Shown piece by piece: positions 38,475 to 51,939 of a stretch of 64,000 nucleotides of DNA (its first letter is position 1; every line of letters begins with the position of its first letter). Below the pieces are notes generated by a model. That model searched no databases, was not told the DNA's origin, and saw only the letters and a program-made list of their open reading frames with translations. A program made the position numbers and the translations under genes. The stretch spans positions 39,442,496 to 39,506,495 of the forward strand of contig CM068313.1 in assembly GCA_034766995.1 (NCBI GenBank). Reading direction: 5' to 3'. Source of the stretch: Acanthacorydalis orientalis. Its lineage: Eukaryota > Arthropoda > Insecta > Megaloptera > Corydalidae.

Positions 38475-39984
38475 TATAAGAAAAAATATTTCACATGAAT
38501 TAGTTACTGATAACTAAATTACTAATTTTGTTACTTAAAAAACAAAGTATTGCTTAAACGAGAGTATTTCATTTTGTATTTGTACTGAAAACTATTGTTT
38601 ATCATATAAAAGATGTGTTCAAATACAAATATAAAAAATGTTTGTAAATATTAAAGATAGTCAAATTAATGAACAAATTTTGAGTAAATAAAACTTAATA
38701 AAGGCATAAATAAATATTTTTTTCATTAGACTAGCAAGCATCACAAATGTCTTTTAGACTATTTCATATACTTTATTTTCAATAGAACTAGTAACACACA
38801 GTAATTTAAATATTACTTTAATACACATACATGCAACTTAAATTTGATTTTATATGTATGTACGTATATATATATATATATTTATATGAGTATTTTGATA
38901 TCTGCATATTAATGTAAAGGTATATTTATTTATATCAATATGAGTATATTCTTACAATTAACAGTATATATCAATACAAAATTATAAATAAAACAATAAA
39001 CATTTAAAATGTTATCACATATTAATTATTCTAATAAAGATCACACTGGAATGTTAATATTTAAACTGGGAGAACTCAAATTTTGCGCAAATTTTTTTTT
39101 TATTTACGAACATCAATTATAAATACAAATAACATTCAACATTTTAATTTAAACTAAAGTTAACCATCTCTTATAATGAAATATATGTAAAATGAACAAT
39201 ACATTTTAATTGTACTGTTTTTGATAAAACATAATGAACACACATCTATTTTCATTTAAGCCAACCTCATCAGAATTCAGTAGCATTTAAGAGTTAATAT
39301 TTTAATAAATACATATTAAACATAAAAACATAGAAAATATTTTCGCCTTGTTGACTATATTAATGTGTAAGTTGAACAAATTTTGTTTTAAGGAAGGAAA
39401 GTTACACAATAAACATTGTTTACAAATCGTAAAAAAATGGCTAGATTGAAAATAATTTAATGCTATTAAATGCTTGAAAAAATAACATTTAAATGCACAA
39501 GATCAGATTAATATCTTCATGTTATAATTTTATAGTAAACAAATTACACTACCATAACACTGAATTTTATCAACTTTTTTTGGTCTATACTTTAAAGAAC
39601 ACATGTATGAAAATAAGGGTACACATATGAATATAGCTCCTATATCTGGATGCAAGTGATTTATAAATTATTTATTAGCATTTAAAAGATGACAAATTCA
39701 GCATTATATGGAAAAACAACATTGATAAATAAATTAATATTTGATAAATTAAAAAAATAAAAACAAAACCTATTGCTTTTAATAACACATTAAATAATGA
39801 ATCTACACAATTTCAAAAACTAGCTATAAAAATTAATAATTTGAAAACATATAACAAATGAAAATAATTTAACTCTTCGGTCAATAGAATATAAAAATAA
39901 AATAAATATACTTATTAAATAATAGTCTGGTATTACATTAATTAAATGCTAAATAATTGTTATAGGCCATAGCTCAAGCCACCG
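37931..39984. other. Convergent SSR3-RNF25 spacer
   Basis: It holds the 3' UTRs of both convergently transcribed genes, a TA tract at 38408-38471 and otherwise featureless AT-rich DNA. No additional ORF or RNA gene can be supported. Confidence 0.6.
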
Positions 39985-41696
39985 TTATCTATTAGAATTT
40001 GAACGATGATTCCTTCCTCGAGGCCGTCTACCGTTGCGATTAAATCCACGATATACTCGACCACTGAAGGTATGTGTGTTATGACTTTGTGCACCTTGTG
40101 TATTTAATGTACTCGACTGACCTTGTCCTATACTAGGACCTGGAGGGGTTTCATTCTATAAACCAATTATAATAAAAGTTTATGAAAAAAATTTAAACCA
40201 CATGTGTGTGTACTTATATTTTTATATGTAAAACTGAAACCCTATAAATAATTATCATATTAATTATAATTATGCAAATGTCTAAAATTTCTCTTACAAT
40301 ACATAAAACATAAAATCATTTAAACTTCAATTATAGTAGATATGAATAAATGAAACAATGATCATTGAAATAACTTAAAAACATACTTACGGTAGCACTT
40401 TCACTTATTTCATCATCTTGTGAGTTATCTCCTGTGACAAGTAAAAGTTTACTTTCTTCTGCTTCAACATCAATTATACCACCACGGCTTTGTTGATATA
40501 AATACAAAGCAGCCATTTGTGCTTGCAAAGCTCTCAGTTCTTCAGTAGCTTCAAAATGATTAGCATTTTCAACTTCTAATGGAGGAGCAGCTGTTTTTAA
40601 TGAATCTAGATCACATGAAATATATTCACGGCATACAGGACACTGAGGCTATAATAGAGAATAAAAGGAAACTGACTAAATTAATGTACAGAAATCATAC
40701 AAGTGCATAATAAGTAGAAATGAAATTTATTTTTTATCATTCTATAAAAAATTATAAAAACTACTAAACAACTTTTCAATCAACACATGAACTTTTTCAT
40801 ACCTGATTGAGATATATAAATTTTGTATAATTTAGAAAAGCCAGGTTTTATGTACATATAAATATAGATTTATTTGTGCAAGTATTAAAAATATTAATCG
40901 ATTCAAAATTGTACTATCATTTCATATTAATAAACAAAAAACACTTACTTGAAATATTCCATGGCACTGTTGCCAAGGTGGCAATATCTCTTGTTCCTCT
41001 CGATATAAACGTTCAGTACTTACAAGATGACGTGCCAAACAATATGAATGAAAATAATGATAACATTCTGTTTTTGTAAACTGATCTCCTTGTTTAAATC
41101 CATATAAGCAAACTGCACATTGGCAACTAGGCATGTTACTTTGAGTTAGTTTTTCTCGAATCAGCTACAATTTTGATAAAATAATTATAATTAAATGAAC
41201 TTCTTTTTTTCATTATTTTTTTAAAAATCTATCCACAAGCAACAAGCAAATGTTACATACTTCAATAAGCTCAAAAACAACAGGCTGGCCAATACACTCG
41301 AGACATTTTTCTCTTGCTTCACGATTAATCTGATCAATTACACAATCATCTAAACCTCTTGGATTACGCAACTTGATTTCTGGCTCATTATCCGGATAAC
41401 CTGCTATTAAAGTCACTTCTAATGTAATACACACAAACTGTTGTTTTGTATCATCTGCAGTTGAAGGAAACACAACAGTTTTAATACGCTCTGGATAACC
41501 CCTTAAAAAATTAATTTGTTTCAAATAAAAACCACATTATAAATCTTACTTTACATACATTTCATTATAATCAACAGTAACATCTTCCATCAAAATTGCT
41601 TCCAAAGCTTCTATTTCATCTTTTACTCTGTAATATTAAAATGAAAAATATGATACACTTAAAAATGGAAAATATATATATACGTATATGTATGTG

Positions 41697-41774
<78 letters not shown>

Positions 41775-41888
41775 GTATATATATATATACATATATATGA
41801 ATGCATATACTGACAGATGTACATAATTTAAAAAAAATTACATATACTATTAACACTTGGTGTACCTTTCATCGATGTTACACGACAT
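39985..41888 (-). CDS. RNF25: E3 ubiquitin ligase RNF25 (RWD + RING), 325 aa, 6 exons
   Basis: RING-type ubiquitin ligase; in vertebrates linked to NF-kB and to ubiquitylation at stalled ribosomes. Exons (minus): 41888-41866, 41627-41559, 41501-41261, 41164-40949, 40648-40391, 40155-39985; all in phase. The RWD domain spans about residues 5-112, with the family motif RNPRGLDD and VVFELIE. The RING follows: C127-x2-C130, C145-x-H147-x2-H150-x2-C153, then C186-x2-C189, with the RNF25-specific [13 protein letters not shown] and [18 protein letters not shown] also matches vertebrate RNF25. The C-terminus is Arg/Gly/Asn-rich ([11 protein letters not shown]), shorter than in human RNF25 (459 aa). 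The RWD region is cut by the shortest exon (23 bases), which carries the start. Confidence 0.93.
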
Positions 41889-42405
41889 TTTGATAAGAAA
41901 TTTAATTTTTATATATTTATATGAATGTGCTTTCTAACATGAACAAATATCGAACAGCACAAGTAAACCCTTAAGACAATCACTAGACATCCACTAAAAT
42001 CTGACCAAGGGTTTTAAATTTCCTCTAGTATTAGCCATAGATAAAGACTCTATGCCATAGAAAAAGGTATTAGTATTAAGTTACTATACCTGTCATCACA
42101 CTTATTCCTATTCCGACCAGTCCGATTGGTTAAATTCAAAATCTTTGATATGTTGATATACTGTTCGTATAAATGTAAAGTGAAATAATATTACTAAAAG
42201 ACATTTAATAAGTGTACCGTGAAATATATTTCTATATTGTTTAACATCAATAATAAATAGTTACATTGAATTAATGAAAACTAAAAATCATTACAATTTA
42301 CTTTAAAAAATATTACTATAACTGTCGTTTTTGTATAACGACTTTCAACAGTAAACATTGTACACATAACAAATATAATAATAATTTTTATTTGCTTGTA
42401 ATATC
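41889..42405. promoter_or_regulatory. Divergent RNF25-RACGAP1 promoter region (517 bp)
   Basis: It contains an inverted CCAAT box (GATTGGT, core 42125-42129) followed six bases later by TTCAAA (42135-42140), which resembles the CHR element that with CCAAT boxes drives G2/M genes such as RACGAP1 in vertebrates. The spacing differs from the classical arrangement and the region is AT-rich, so the motif call is tentative. Shared control of both genes is inferred from geometry. Confidence 0.35.
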
Positions 42406-45345
42406 ATGGAGTGGAAAACGAAAGATTCAAAAGATATTAAATTATCCCGAGTAGCTGCGTTTGATGATTTAATGCGTTTTGCTCATGCTATTTTTGAATT
42501 TGATGTAACTGAAGGTTTTCTAGAATTTGCCCAGAATCAAGAAATATGCAGAAAAATGTGGTTAGAAGCTGTTATGGAATGCAGGAGATTGCAGAATGAA
42601 TTAGAAAAGTCTATTCAATTAAATAGTGATTTAGAAAAAAAACTTTACCATGCAAGACGTCTTCTAGACAATGAGAAGAAACTTCGTAAAAAAGCCGAAG
42701 ATGATGTTATTTCAATGGTATTTTTTGAATGCGTCTTTCTATTTATTTATCATTGTGTACATATGTGTGTGTGTGTATGTATGTATGTATCCATCAGTAA
42801 TTTATATATTAAATTCATATAATATTAATCAACAGGAAAAAAGTATGGGTCTTGCTAGAGACATCCTTTTCAATGACCATCGTAATAAATTAGCTGATGA
42901 AACAAGAGAAAAATTGGCATTTTTAAATAATACAACTACAAAATCACGTCGTTTAAACACCATTACAGAATTGGATTCAACAGGTATTGTTGATGTAGTT
43001 CGTACGTAATAGTTTAATTTCCTTAAAAATTAAAAAAAAAATTTACTTAATGGTATGTGTTGATAAAATATAACGGTCTTCTTAAGTATATAAATTATTA
43101 AGAATTAATATAAGGTTGATTAAGTAATATTTTTAAATAGAGTAATTTAATTATTTATAAACATGCTTTTCATTTTATGAATAAGAATATGTATACTTAC
43201 ATAAGTTTAATTTTAATTGTTTTTATTTAGGATCATTGCTATCTGATTTGAGTTATTCTCGATCTGAAGATGATCTTGATTATTCGGTTGGAATGTGGAA
43301 AAGACATCGTCCTTCAATGTCTGCAGAAACACCGACTCGATCTAAAAAACATAAATCATCTAACAAGGTTGTTGAAGTATGTTTCATAAAGTTTTTTAAT
43401 TCTTGTGCGTTAAAGTGCTCCATTTTTTTCTTGTACTTACAGTTTTACTGTTTTCAGATTGATACAAATGATAGAGTAGTTGCAACAACAACACTTTCTG
43501 TTGATAAAAATGGTGGTCCAATAACAGCTACATCTATTATTGAAGCTGTTCCTCAATTAACAGAACCAAGTCGCATAAAAGAATTTACACCAACTGCTGC
43601 CCAGAAAGGTAATGATTTCAGTATGTATTTTTTTTAAATATATTATGTTAAAGAAATATATTTTTTAGAGAATTTAGATGAAATAGCAAAAATTAAGTAT
43701 AACAGTCCATATTTGAATTGTGGAGATATAAGACAATGTCGTCAACACACATTTGCACTTAAACCTCTATTAAAACCGGAATCTTGTGGTCCTTGTGGCA
43801 AACGAATTAGATTTGGTAAAATTATAGGGCGTTGCCGAGATTGTCGAACAGTAGCTCATTCTGAATGTCAAAATTTAGTACCATTACCTTGTGTTCCTGT
43901 AGGTAATACTCCTAATATGAAAGGAACAATGGTAAGATACCTTAGTAATAATATATACAAATGTACATATATATTTATTTATGTAATATATATTATATAT
44001 ATAATATTTTTTTATATATATTAGGGTTGTATTTCTGATTACACTCCCACAATTCCACCCATGGTACCGGCTTTAGTTGTTCATTGTGTAAATGAAGTAG
44101 AATTACGTGGTTTAAGTGAAGTAGGCTTGTACAGAATACCTGGTTCAGAGAAAGACGTAAAAATGTTAAAGGTATTTCATTTATTTTAATAACATTTTTT
44201 TTATTAAATTTCTAATATTTTTTTATTGAAATAATATATTTGCAAAGGGTTTATTTAGTGGTTACATTTGAAATTTACTTATTATAATGATTGTTATGAA
44301 ATTACAAATATTCTATATGGTAATGCATTTATATATATATATATATGCATATGTATGTTTACTTTTAATTATAGGAAAAATTTCTGCGAGGAAAAGGAGT
44401 TCCAAATTTGACATCTGTTGATATTCCTGTTATTTGTGGAACTTTAAAAGATTTTTTGCGTTCATTACGTGAACCACTTGTAACTTATTTGTTATGGCCG
44501 GAGTTTGTTAAAGCAACTGAAAATGAAAGTATTCACAGTATTACTCTTGCACTTTATAATGTACTTTCAGAATTACCTCAACCTAATAGAGATACGTTAG
44601 CCTTTCTAATGTTGCACTTACAAAAGTAAGCTTTGTGTTATAGCTATTTATCATGAGCCACTTAATATTTTTTTTATATCAAAAGGGTTGCTGAATGCAA
44701 GGAATGTAAAATGCCGATTGAAAATCTTGCAAAAGTTTTCGCACCCACTATAGTAGGTTATTCTTCATCGGATCCTGATGTGAACGATATAGTACCGGAA
44801 ACACATGCTCAATTTCAGGTGCATATCAATATAAATTATATATATACACATACACACACACTTAAAATCATATAATAATTTTTTTTATATCTGTATTTGT
44901 GATTGATAATACAATAATAATTATAACAAATAAAGTAATAATAAAAGTATAATTTTCATGATCTAAAATAATTATTTGTTTTTAGGTGATGGAACAGTTA
45001 TTAAAAATTCCTACAGATTACTGGGCTACATTTGTAAATATTGCTGTTACACAAACAGCACTGAATGAACTTTTAAAAACACCAAGTACAGATTCATTAT
45101 TACATACTAACAGAAGAGGATTGTTTACACCTCTTAATAGGGAAAGGTAGTATATTAAGTACATAGTTATCAAAAAAGTATGAACTCATAAGATAGTGTT
45201 GTTTCAGTTGTCTTTAAAATCACACACTACCCTACAATTATTTTTTAATATCTTCATTATTGTCATTGAATGTATAAAAAAATTAATTTTCAGGTCTTCT
45301 GCACAGAAACGTAAATTTTTTGGTACACCGCCACAAAAGAAATAA
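42406..45345 (+). CDS. RACGAP1: Rac GTPase-activating protein 1 (centralspindlin, tumbleweed homologue), 587 aa, 10 exons
   Basis: Centralspindlin subunit that works with kinesin-6 at the central spindle and activates Ect2/RhoA during cytokinesis. Exons: 42406-42717, 42836-42983, 43231-43376, 43458-43608, 43669-43931, 44025-44171, 44375-44625, 44686-44818, 44986-45146, 45294-45345; all phases close. Residues 1-105 form the N-terminal coiled coil that binds the kinesin. An acidic [14 protein letters not shown] motif follows. The C1 domain (about 279-328) runs [19 protein letters not shown]...C..C..H..C. The RhoGAP domain starts at about 341, with arginine finger Arg377 in GLYRIPGSE (human Arg385). 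The C-terminal end is [10 protein letters not shown]. The donor after exon 2 was set at CAG|GTATTG because it alone restores the TGSLLSDLS junction. AATAAA overlaps the stop. Confidence 0.94.
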
Positions 45346-46931
45346 ACTTGTTTTTATAGTGTATATTTTTATGAGATGTGTTACTGTTTTTTTAATACGT
45401 TCAAATATATTTGAATTTATATATATATATATATATATATATAATATGCATTTTTATTTAATTGTAGTAAATATTTTATTTACTTAAAGTGTACTTACTG
45501 TTTATTTAAAAATATCTAAAAATAATTATACAAACGTGCAGTAAACAATTTCATCTTTTATTTTTATTAATACTCAATAGAGAAAAATAACCTACTATTC
45601 GATATTTAAAGAATATAATGTAACTACAATATACATTAATTATACAGTAATTGTTTCATTACTTTTAGTGTCTTTAATATTTTGCATTATTCAGTTTTGC
45701 AAAATAAATTTCAAAATTTAAAATTATTCAGTAATTGTATTTTATTGAATTTAAAAAGTTTATATAGAAACATATGTAAGATTATTATTAATAATAAATT
45801 AAGATATACTAATATATAATTGTTTAATTTTGGTGTTTATCAAATTCCTATACTTTTTCATATATTTCAGTCGCAAAGTATTTGAATATTATTGTAAACA
45901 TACAATTGGTTTAAATCAGGGATGGGAAACCTTTTCATGACGGAAGTCACATTTATTTAGCTGGAATCAAAGCTGCATTCAAGAAACTTCAATTAGATAT
46001 ACTTAAAAATGTACATTATTTTGAAAAAATTCAACTACTATGTACTTAATAATTTCAAAAAATGAAAAATATTTGTTAATTTTAAAGTTAACTAATCTTT
46101 TAATGACTGTTGTGTCTGCTTTTTGTTAGAAAGCATTTGAATGTTTGGTTGCAACATTGAGGTCTGCAGTTTTATTTGATTCTTTAGATGGATATCCATC
46201 ATTTATGACTTTAAGGGCATCTTGATTAAGGTTAGGTAGGTGAATGTAGATTCACACCAATAAGTGGTTGAAAAGCAAAAAAAAAAAACATTTTTCCTAA
46301 GATTTAAGAAGTTTCAGTTCAAAACAAGATTAGTGCTGTAAAATTTGGATTCAGTCAAAAGGCTGCACTTAAAACCCTAGAAGACCACAGATTCCCCACC
46401 CCTGGTTTAAATTATATCTCTCAAAAAAGTTAAAAAATCTTACCATATGTTGATAATGCTTTAGAATGTGTGTCTACTTTCTGTAAAGAATGGAATTGTT
46501 TTTGAATTGTGTATTAATTTACCATAATATATAATTAATTATTTATTAATTTACTAAAAACAAAAATGTATGATATTCAGAGGGTTATCTATTTATGATC
46601 ATTGAAAAGGTGTTAGAATGCGCTTAGAATGACACCAAAAGATCACATATGTAAATAATGGTTTTTAAAACATTTCAAAATATTTTTATATCAGTACATT
46701 TTGTGGACATTATTTTGGCGTTTTATTTATTTTTATACGATCATCTAAAAATATGAAATATACATTTATTGTATGAAAATATTGAAATAAATTACCTAAT
46801 AGACCTTAAAAAAGAAATTAAATATGTAAATACAAAACAATATGTATTGGTGTAATTTCATAAATATTCTTATATTTTTACATTTGGAGCATGTTTTCAA
46901 TATTTCTATAATTTGAAGACACACATAGACA

Positions 46932-46985
<54 letters not shown>

Positions 46986-47882
46986 GTATGTGACATATGT
47001 ATAACTATAATTACCATGATCTTAATTCAACAGTCAACAAGAATTGCCCATTAAATTGCGATATGACGTTATTTATGTATTCTATTACTAAACTGACGAT
47101 TTTTTTACTTATTTTATAATAATATCATTAAAAAATATTTTTGTAGTGAGATAGGGTATATGAATAAAACTTAATTATAGACGAAATAAATATATATTCT
47201 TGAATACTTTGAACTGCAAAAATATAATATTATCAGAGCATGTTACAAGCTATGGTTGAAAGAAATATTAATTATTGATTATTTAAATATTTATAAGTCT
47301 GTTTTTTCTTTCGTAGATATAATTTCATTGTAATCAAAAAACAGTTACAAATAATTTTAATTGATTTTACTGGATAGTTTGAGGTTTTACATCATTATAT
47401 CAAGTTTGTTCGAAAATTGGTATTCATTTGAAAATACTTTTTATTAGAAAGTACATTTGTAATATACAGTATAATTTCTCGTAATTTAATTTACTTTACT
47501 CCTGAAAGTATGAACTATTATTAACTTTACATTGTCATTCATATTACCTTTGATTTCTACGCTTGTTTTTTTGTTCCTGTATGTGTTTTTATGGTAGCAA
47601 TCTACTTGAAATAAAAAAAAATATATCAAAAGTTTGTTAAGTATTTATTTTAACACAGTTCTCTAAAAGAGAATAACAATCAACTATATTAGATTACAGT
47701 ATCCCTTTAAATATTAATTCATATTGAAATTTGTAATTGTTGCTTAAATTTTAAACAATACGATACAATGTGGAAGCAAACACACAAATATCAAACATTT
47801 ATAAACATATGGATTTATATCGTCACTTATATTTAGATGTAGCTCATCATTGGCTGAAACAAAATTATATTTTACTTGTAAT

Positions 47883-47945
<63 letters not shown>

Positions 47946-48260
47946 CATATATATATATATACATATATATGTATATAAGAATACATGCATGTAGTATTAC
48001 ATGCATCCATACATGTATGCCTATATGTTCGAGTCCTATATATTTGCATAGTTAATTTAAAAAAAAAAACAATGTACAATTAAAAGCAACATGCGTGCAA
48101 CTACCTAACGCAGTTATTATGTATAAAGTATAACAAGTCTTCAAATATCTGTCGTTTCAAATCAGTCTGTTGAAGTTATGTCATTACGCCTGGAACCAAA
48201 ATTCCACCATATTAATAAATATTTTTTCACTTTCACACAAATTTATCTAATTTTAAACAT
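45346..48260. other. RACGAP1 to four-cysteine gene spacer
   Basis: It holds the 3' UTR of RACGAP1, the hAT MITE, TA tracts at 46936-46981 and 47883-47960, and the 3' end of the convergent secreted-protein gene. No further gene was seen. Confidence 0.55.
45917..46404. mobile_element. Non-autonomous hAT element (MITE), 488 bp, with 8-bp target duplication
   Basis: The left end is CAGGGATGGGAAACC; the inverted right end reads CAGGGGTGGGGAATC, the usual CAGGGGTGGG terminus of hAT elements. Identical 8-bp GTTTAAAT copies flank it (45909-45916 and 46405-46412), the diagnostic hAT target duplication. There is no transposase coding. The clean duplication suggests that this is one of the younger insertions here. 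Confidence 0.9.
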
Positions 48261-51200
48261 TTATTTTCCAGACGCAACACTTTCGTCAAATGATGCTTCA
48301 TGTTCTGAACGTAAAAGCATGAAAGCAGGCAAAGTAACTCCGAGTTTTTTACTATACATTGGTTTCAATTCTGAAGAAAATGCTCCCTCGGAACCACGTA
48401 CATCAAATTCTTTAGGGGTCGGAAATTCAGGTTCATCCGATTCTTTTGATGGGCGTGTTTTCTTCTCTTTCCTTTTCGAAATTTTTCTTTTCTTCTGTTC
48501 AGAAGGCGCTGTCGCTATATGTTCTTCGTCTTTCGACGGTGGCTTTTTGTACACGTAATGAGTTCCGCTTGAAGCACCCACACTATCGGTGATATTTTGC
48601 GGTTTAATATTTGTTGTTCGTCTTGCAATTCTGGGAATTTTCTTATTGACAGTAGTTGTTAATGTTGAAGTCAGCGGTGCGTTGGTGATTGTTTCAGGGA
48701 TAATTTTAGTGCTAAATTGTTTTAAAGTTTTACTTTTTGGTATTGTTTTAATACTGCTGCTGGTACTTTTAGTTGATGCTTCTGTACTAGAACTAGCTTT
48801 TTTAAAGAACCCTTTGCGCTTTCGAATTGGTAAAGCAGTCGAAGCAGTAAGCGGACTTTCGCTTGTTATAGCAGTAGTTAAAGGTGCATTGCTCAAAGCG
48901 GGGGATTGTGTATCAGAAGAGACTTGACTCTCTGATTCTTGTATCTTATTGGGCTTGTGCGGGGAGACTGACCTGAAATTTTTCTTCTGGTGATACGCCA
49001 TATGACTACTCTTTGGCTGCGATTCAGTAACATACATACATTCTTCATTCTTCATTCCTTTTTCGTCCACACAGAGATAACATGTTAATTTTCCTTTGCT
49101 AACTTTCTTGCAGTTCGAACGATCTTTTGTAGCGAATTCCGCTAATACTTCTTCAACGTCTTTTTTCGATGCAGCTTGAAAATACTCAGCTGGAAGTTCT
49201 TTTTGTTCAGACGCTTCTCCATATTCACCCTCTTCACGTTTTATAGCTGCATATTCCGGGAAAATTTTCGAAAAGTAATCTTCATAATTTGTAGGGTTTG
49301 CATGATAAGCAGCAGCATCTTCGCTTGCTTCTTCTTTTTTTTCATCAAACGTTAATGGTTTTCCATACAGATCCGGATCTAAACCTAATCCGCCATGCTT
49401 AACTCCGATTTTTTCTCTTTGTTCTGTTTCATCAGCAAAATGACTAGGTATTTCGTATTGTTCCTTTGGAGCAGTTTGTCTTGATCTTTTACTTGCTGTG
49501 ATTGGACGATGTTCTGTGCCTTCGTTGACTCTGTCTACATTAGGATGGTCTTTACTGTTAAATTTTTGCTCATTGACATAGGCGTATTGTTTTTGATTCG
49601 GAACGGAACGGTATGAACACTGTTCAGATTTTGCACCTGTACGAAGATTTTTACATACTTTACACGTCATTGATTCTTTTTTCACATCCTCGCATAGGTC
49701 TTCACTTTTTGTATTACTTGTTTGCGATGGTTTGCGTACTCTTTGTCTGGAACGGATTCGCTCGTTTTGTTTAGAAGCTACTGTAGGCTTTTCTTCCGTA
49801 CTTTCTACAATTTTTTCTTCGATTGGATCATTACCATCAAATTTACTTTCTTTAACATATGCGTATTTCTGTTCTTTCGGTTCTGATGTATATGAACATT
49901 GTTCATAGTTTCCTCCGGTTTTCGGATTTTCACATATCATGCATGTCATTGATTCTTTCTGAATTTTTTTACAGTTTTCTCCACTTCTTTTGAGTTCCTC
50001 TAAATGAAGTTCAGACGAACTTTTTTCTCTGTCACCTACTTCTGGATCGAAGCTAAAATATTCCGGCCCAAATCGATATTTATCTTCTTCAGCTTCGTAA
50101 AATTCCTTAAAATCTGGTGATTGGTACGGCGATGAATCTTCTTCGAATTCTTTCGGACGAGATCTATATCTCTGCGATTTCGGTTTAGGGTATCCATACG
50201 AATCATCGGATTTAATTTCAGATTCTTCTTCGTTCCTATGTGTTGTTTCTGTGTACCGTTTGTATCGAAACGTAGACGGTGCTTCATTGCTATTATATTT
50301 TTGTGCAGATCCGATGAAATATTCTTTTTGATTTGGATCGGAAGTATAAGAACACTGTTCGAAATTACCGCCAGATTTCGGATCAGTACAGACATAGCAT
50401 GTCATGGCCTGTCGTCTGAAACGACCGTGACTGATTTCGTCAGGTGTTAGTTGCTTTTCTATTTTTTTACAGGTTTTTTTCTGAACCAATTCTGTATCGG
50501 TTCTTATTGGACTTGATAAATAACTGGCAGCTGTAGATGCAATTTTAGTTTCAAATGGTAATACAGTACTGCCAATATCATTATAAAATTGAGTTGGCTG
50601 AAAACTATATTTTTTGTACGGCGTTAAAGTGCTCGGTTGATATTTGCTTTGAATTAATGAATCCTGTTGAGGATAATATGAAGGTTTAGCACTGAGGGTA
50701 TTTAATGTTGGCCGAACTGAGTAACTGTTTGTACCTTGTGGTTCATTCGAATATTTTGTTTTAGATGAATATGTGTTTGAATTTTTCGGTGACACATTTA
50801 CGTACGGAATTTTTGTCGATTCAAAATCAGTTGCGTACGAAGGCGCTTTATATCCCGACTTCGTTTCATAAGTTTCGTCAATTGGCCTTCGATCTGAATA
50901 TTCATCGTTCGATTTATATTTTTTATAACTTTTAGAATCGTCTCTCAGTTCGAAATTATCCTTATTGAAGACAGGTGATTCAGGTTTGACATGTTTATAT
51001 GCTTCACTAGACGGAACTTTATGAGAAATGTAACTGGGGCCAGGCATTTCATCGTATTTATTAAAGTTTGACGAAAAGAACCCATCACTTTTAATTTCAG
51101 ACGATTTTGTGCTCGATGGCAAGAAATCCTGTGATCTGAAACCCACTTCTGAAGCTGAACTCACTACGTCGAATACTGACTTGAATTCATTTGGAGAAAC

Positions 51201-51685
51201 GAATCCACTATGATTTTGATTGGAAGCGGCGGTATCAAGTCCAAACGGATGTGTGAGATCAGGAGATCCTGAAAATGCACTTTTTACTGGGCTTGATGCG
51301 ATTCCGAAACCTGAAAAATGTATTTATAAATGAATTTGTACTTTTCTTACTTTGAATGTTAATAAATATACTGGATTTTAATCGATATGCTTACCAAAAC
51401 TAGACGGTCCGAACAAACCAGAAAAATCAAGAGGTTTTACAAATCCAGAATCATCTTCTTTTACTTCGGAATTTCCAACCGAAATAGGAGATGACTGTTC
51501 TGGGGTGTAATATTTAGAATAATCTTTTTTAACTGGTTCATCTGAATAATATCCTGATGTATAATCACTGTCAACATCATCTGTTACTTTGTAATCGGGA
51601 TTATATTTTTGCGATAATATTAACGGTAAAAAAAATAGTGCACTAATCTGTAAACCCAATAGTAACGTTTACTAAATAGGAATTT

Positions 51686-51762
<77 letters not shown>

Positions 51763-51824
51763 AATATATATTAATATTAGTTAGCTGCACGTACCTGACA
51801 CAAGACACTTTTCGAGATAAGCAT
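48261..51824 (-). CDS. Secreted protein with four four-cysteine modules, 1110 aa, 3 exons (function unknown)
   Basis: Exons (minus): 51824-51795, 51647-51395, 51310-48261; the join phases close. I do not recognise an established name. The first 22 residues (split over two exons) form a signal peptide. The mature protein is hydrophilic and rich in Ser, Lys, Glu, Tyr, Thr and Pro, without membrane segments. Four copies of a module CxxxxK...(M/L)TCxxC...(E)QCxY start near residues 375, 541, 634 and 828. The best copies read MTCMICENPKTGGNYEQCSY and MTCYVCTDPKSGGNFEQCSY, each followed by a KYAY/EYF-containing stretch. The N-terminal third is Tyr/Ser/Pro-rich; the C-terminal third is Ser/Thr-rich and basic (KRKISKRKEKK). 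The composition suggests an extracellular-matrix or cuticle protein (inference). An intronic TA tract (51690-51759) separates exons 1 and 2. AATAAA overlaps the stop. Confidence 0.85.
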
Positions 51825-51939
51825 CTTGAAAGACACTCACGACTTTTATAAAATTCTAATAAACACCATCCAATGTTAAATACAATTTGAAAAAATCTTT
51901 CAAATTCAAAAGAAATTTCTGTCGCATTACCTTGTAATT

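Noticed and set aside
42671..43009. Plus-strand 112-aa ORF overlapping RACGAP1 exons 1 and 2
   Set aside because: It runs through an intron; the spliced RACGAP1 frame explains the conserved parts better.
48589..48927. Plus-strand ORF of 112 aa with hydrophobic composition
   Set aside because: Shadow of the antisense four-cysteine gene, whose frame is far longer and has repeats and a signal peptide.
50036..50395. Minus-strand 119-aa ORF
   Set aside because: Alternative frame inside the large exon of the secreted protein.
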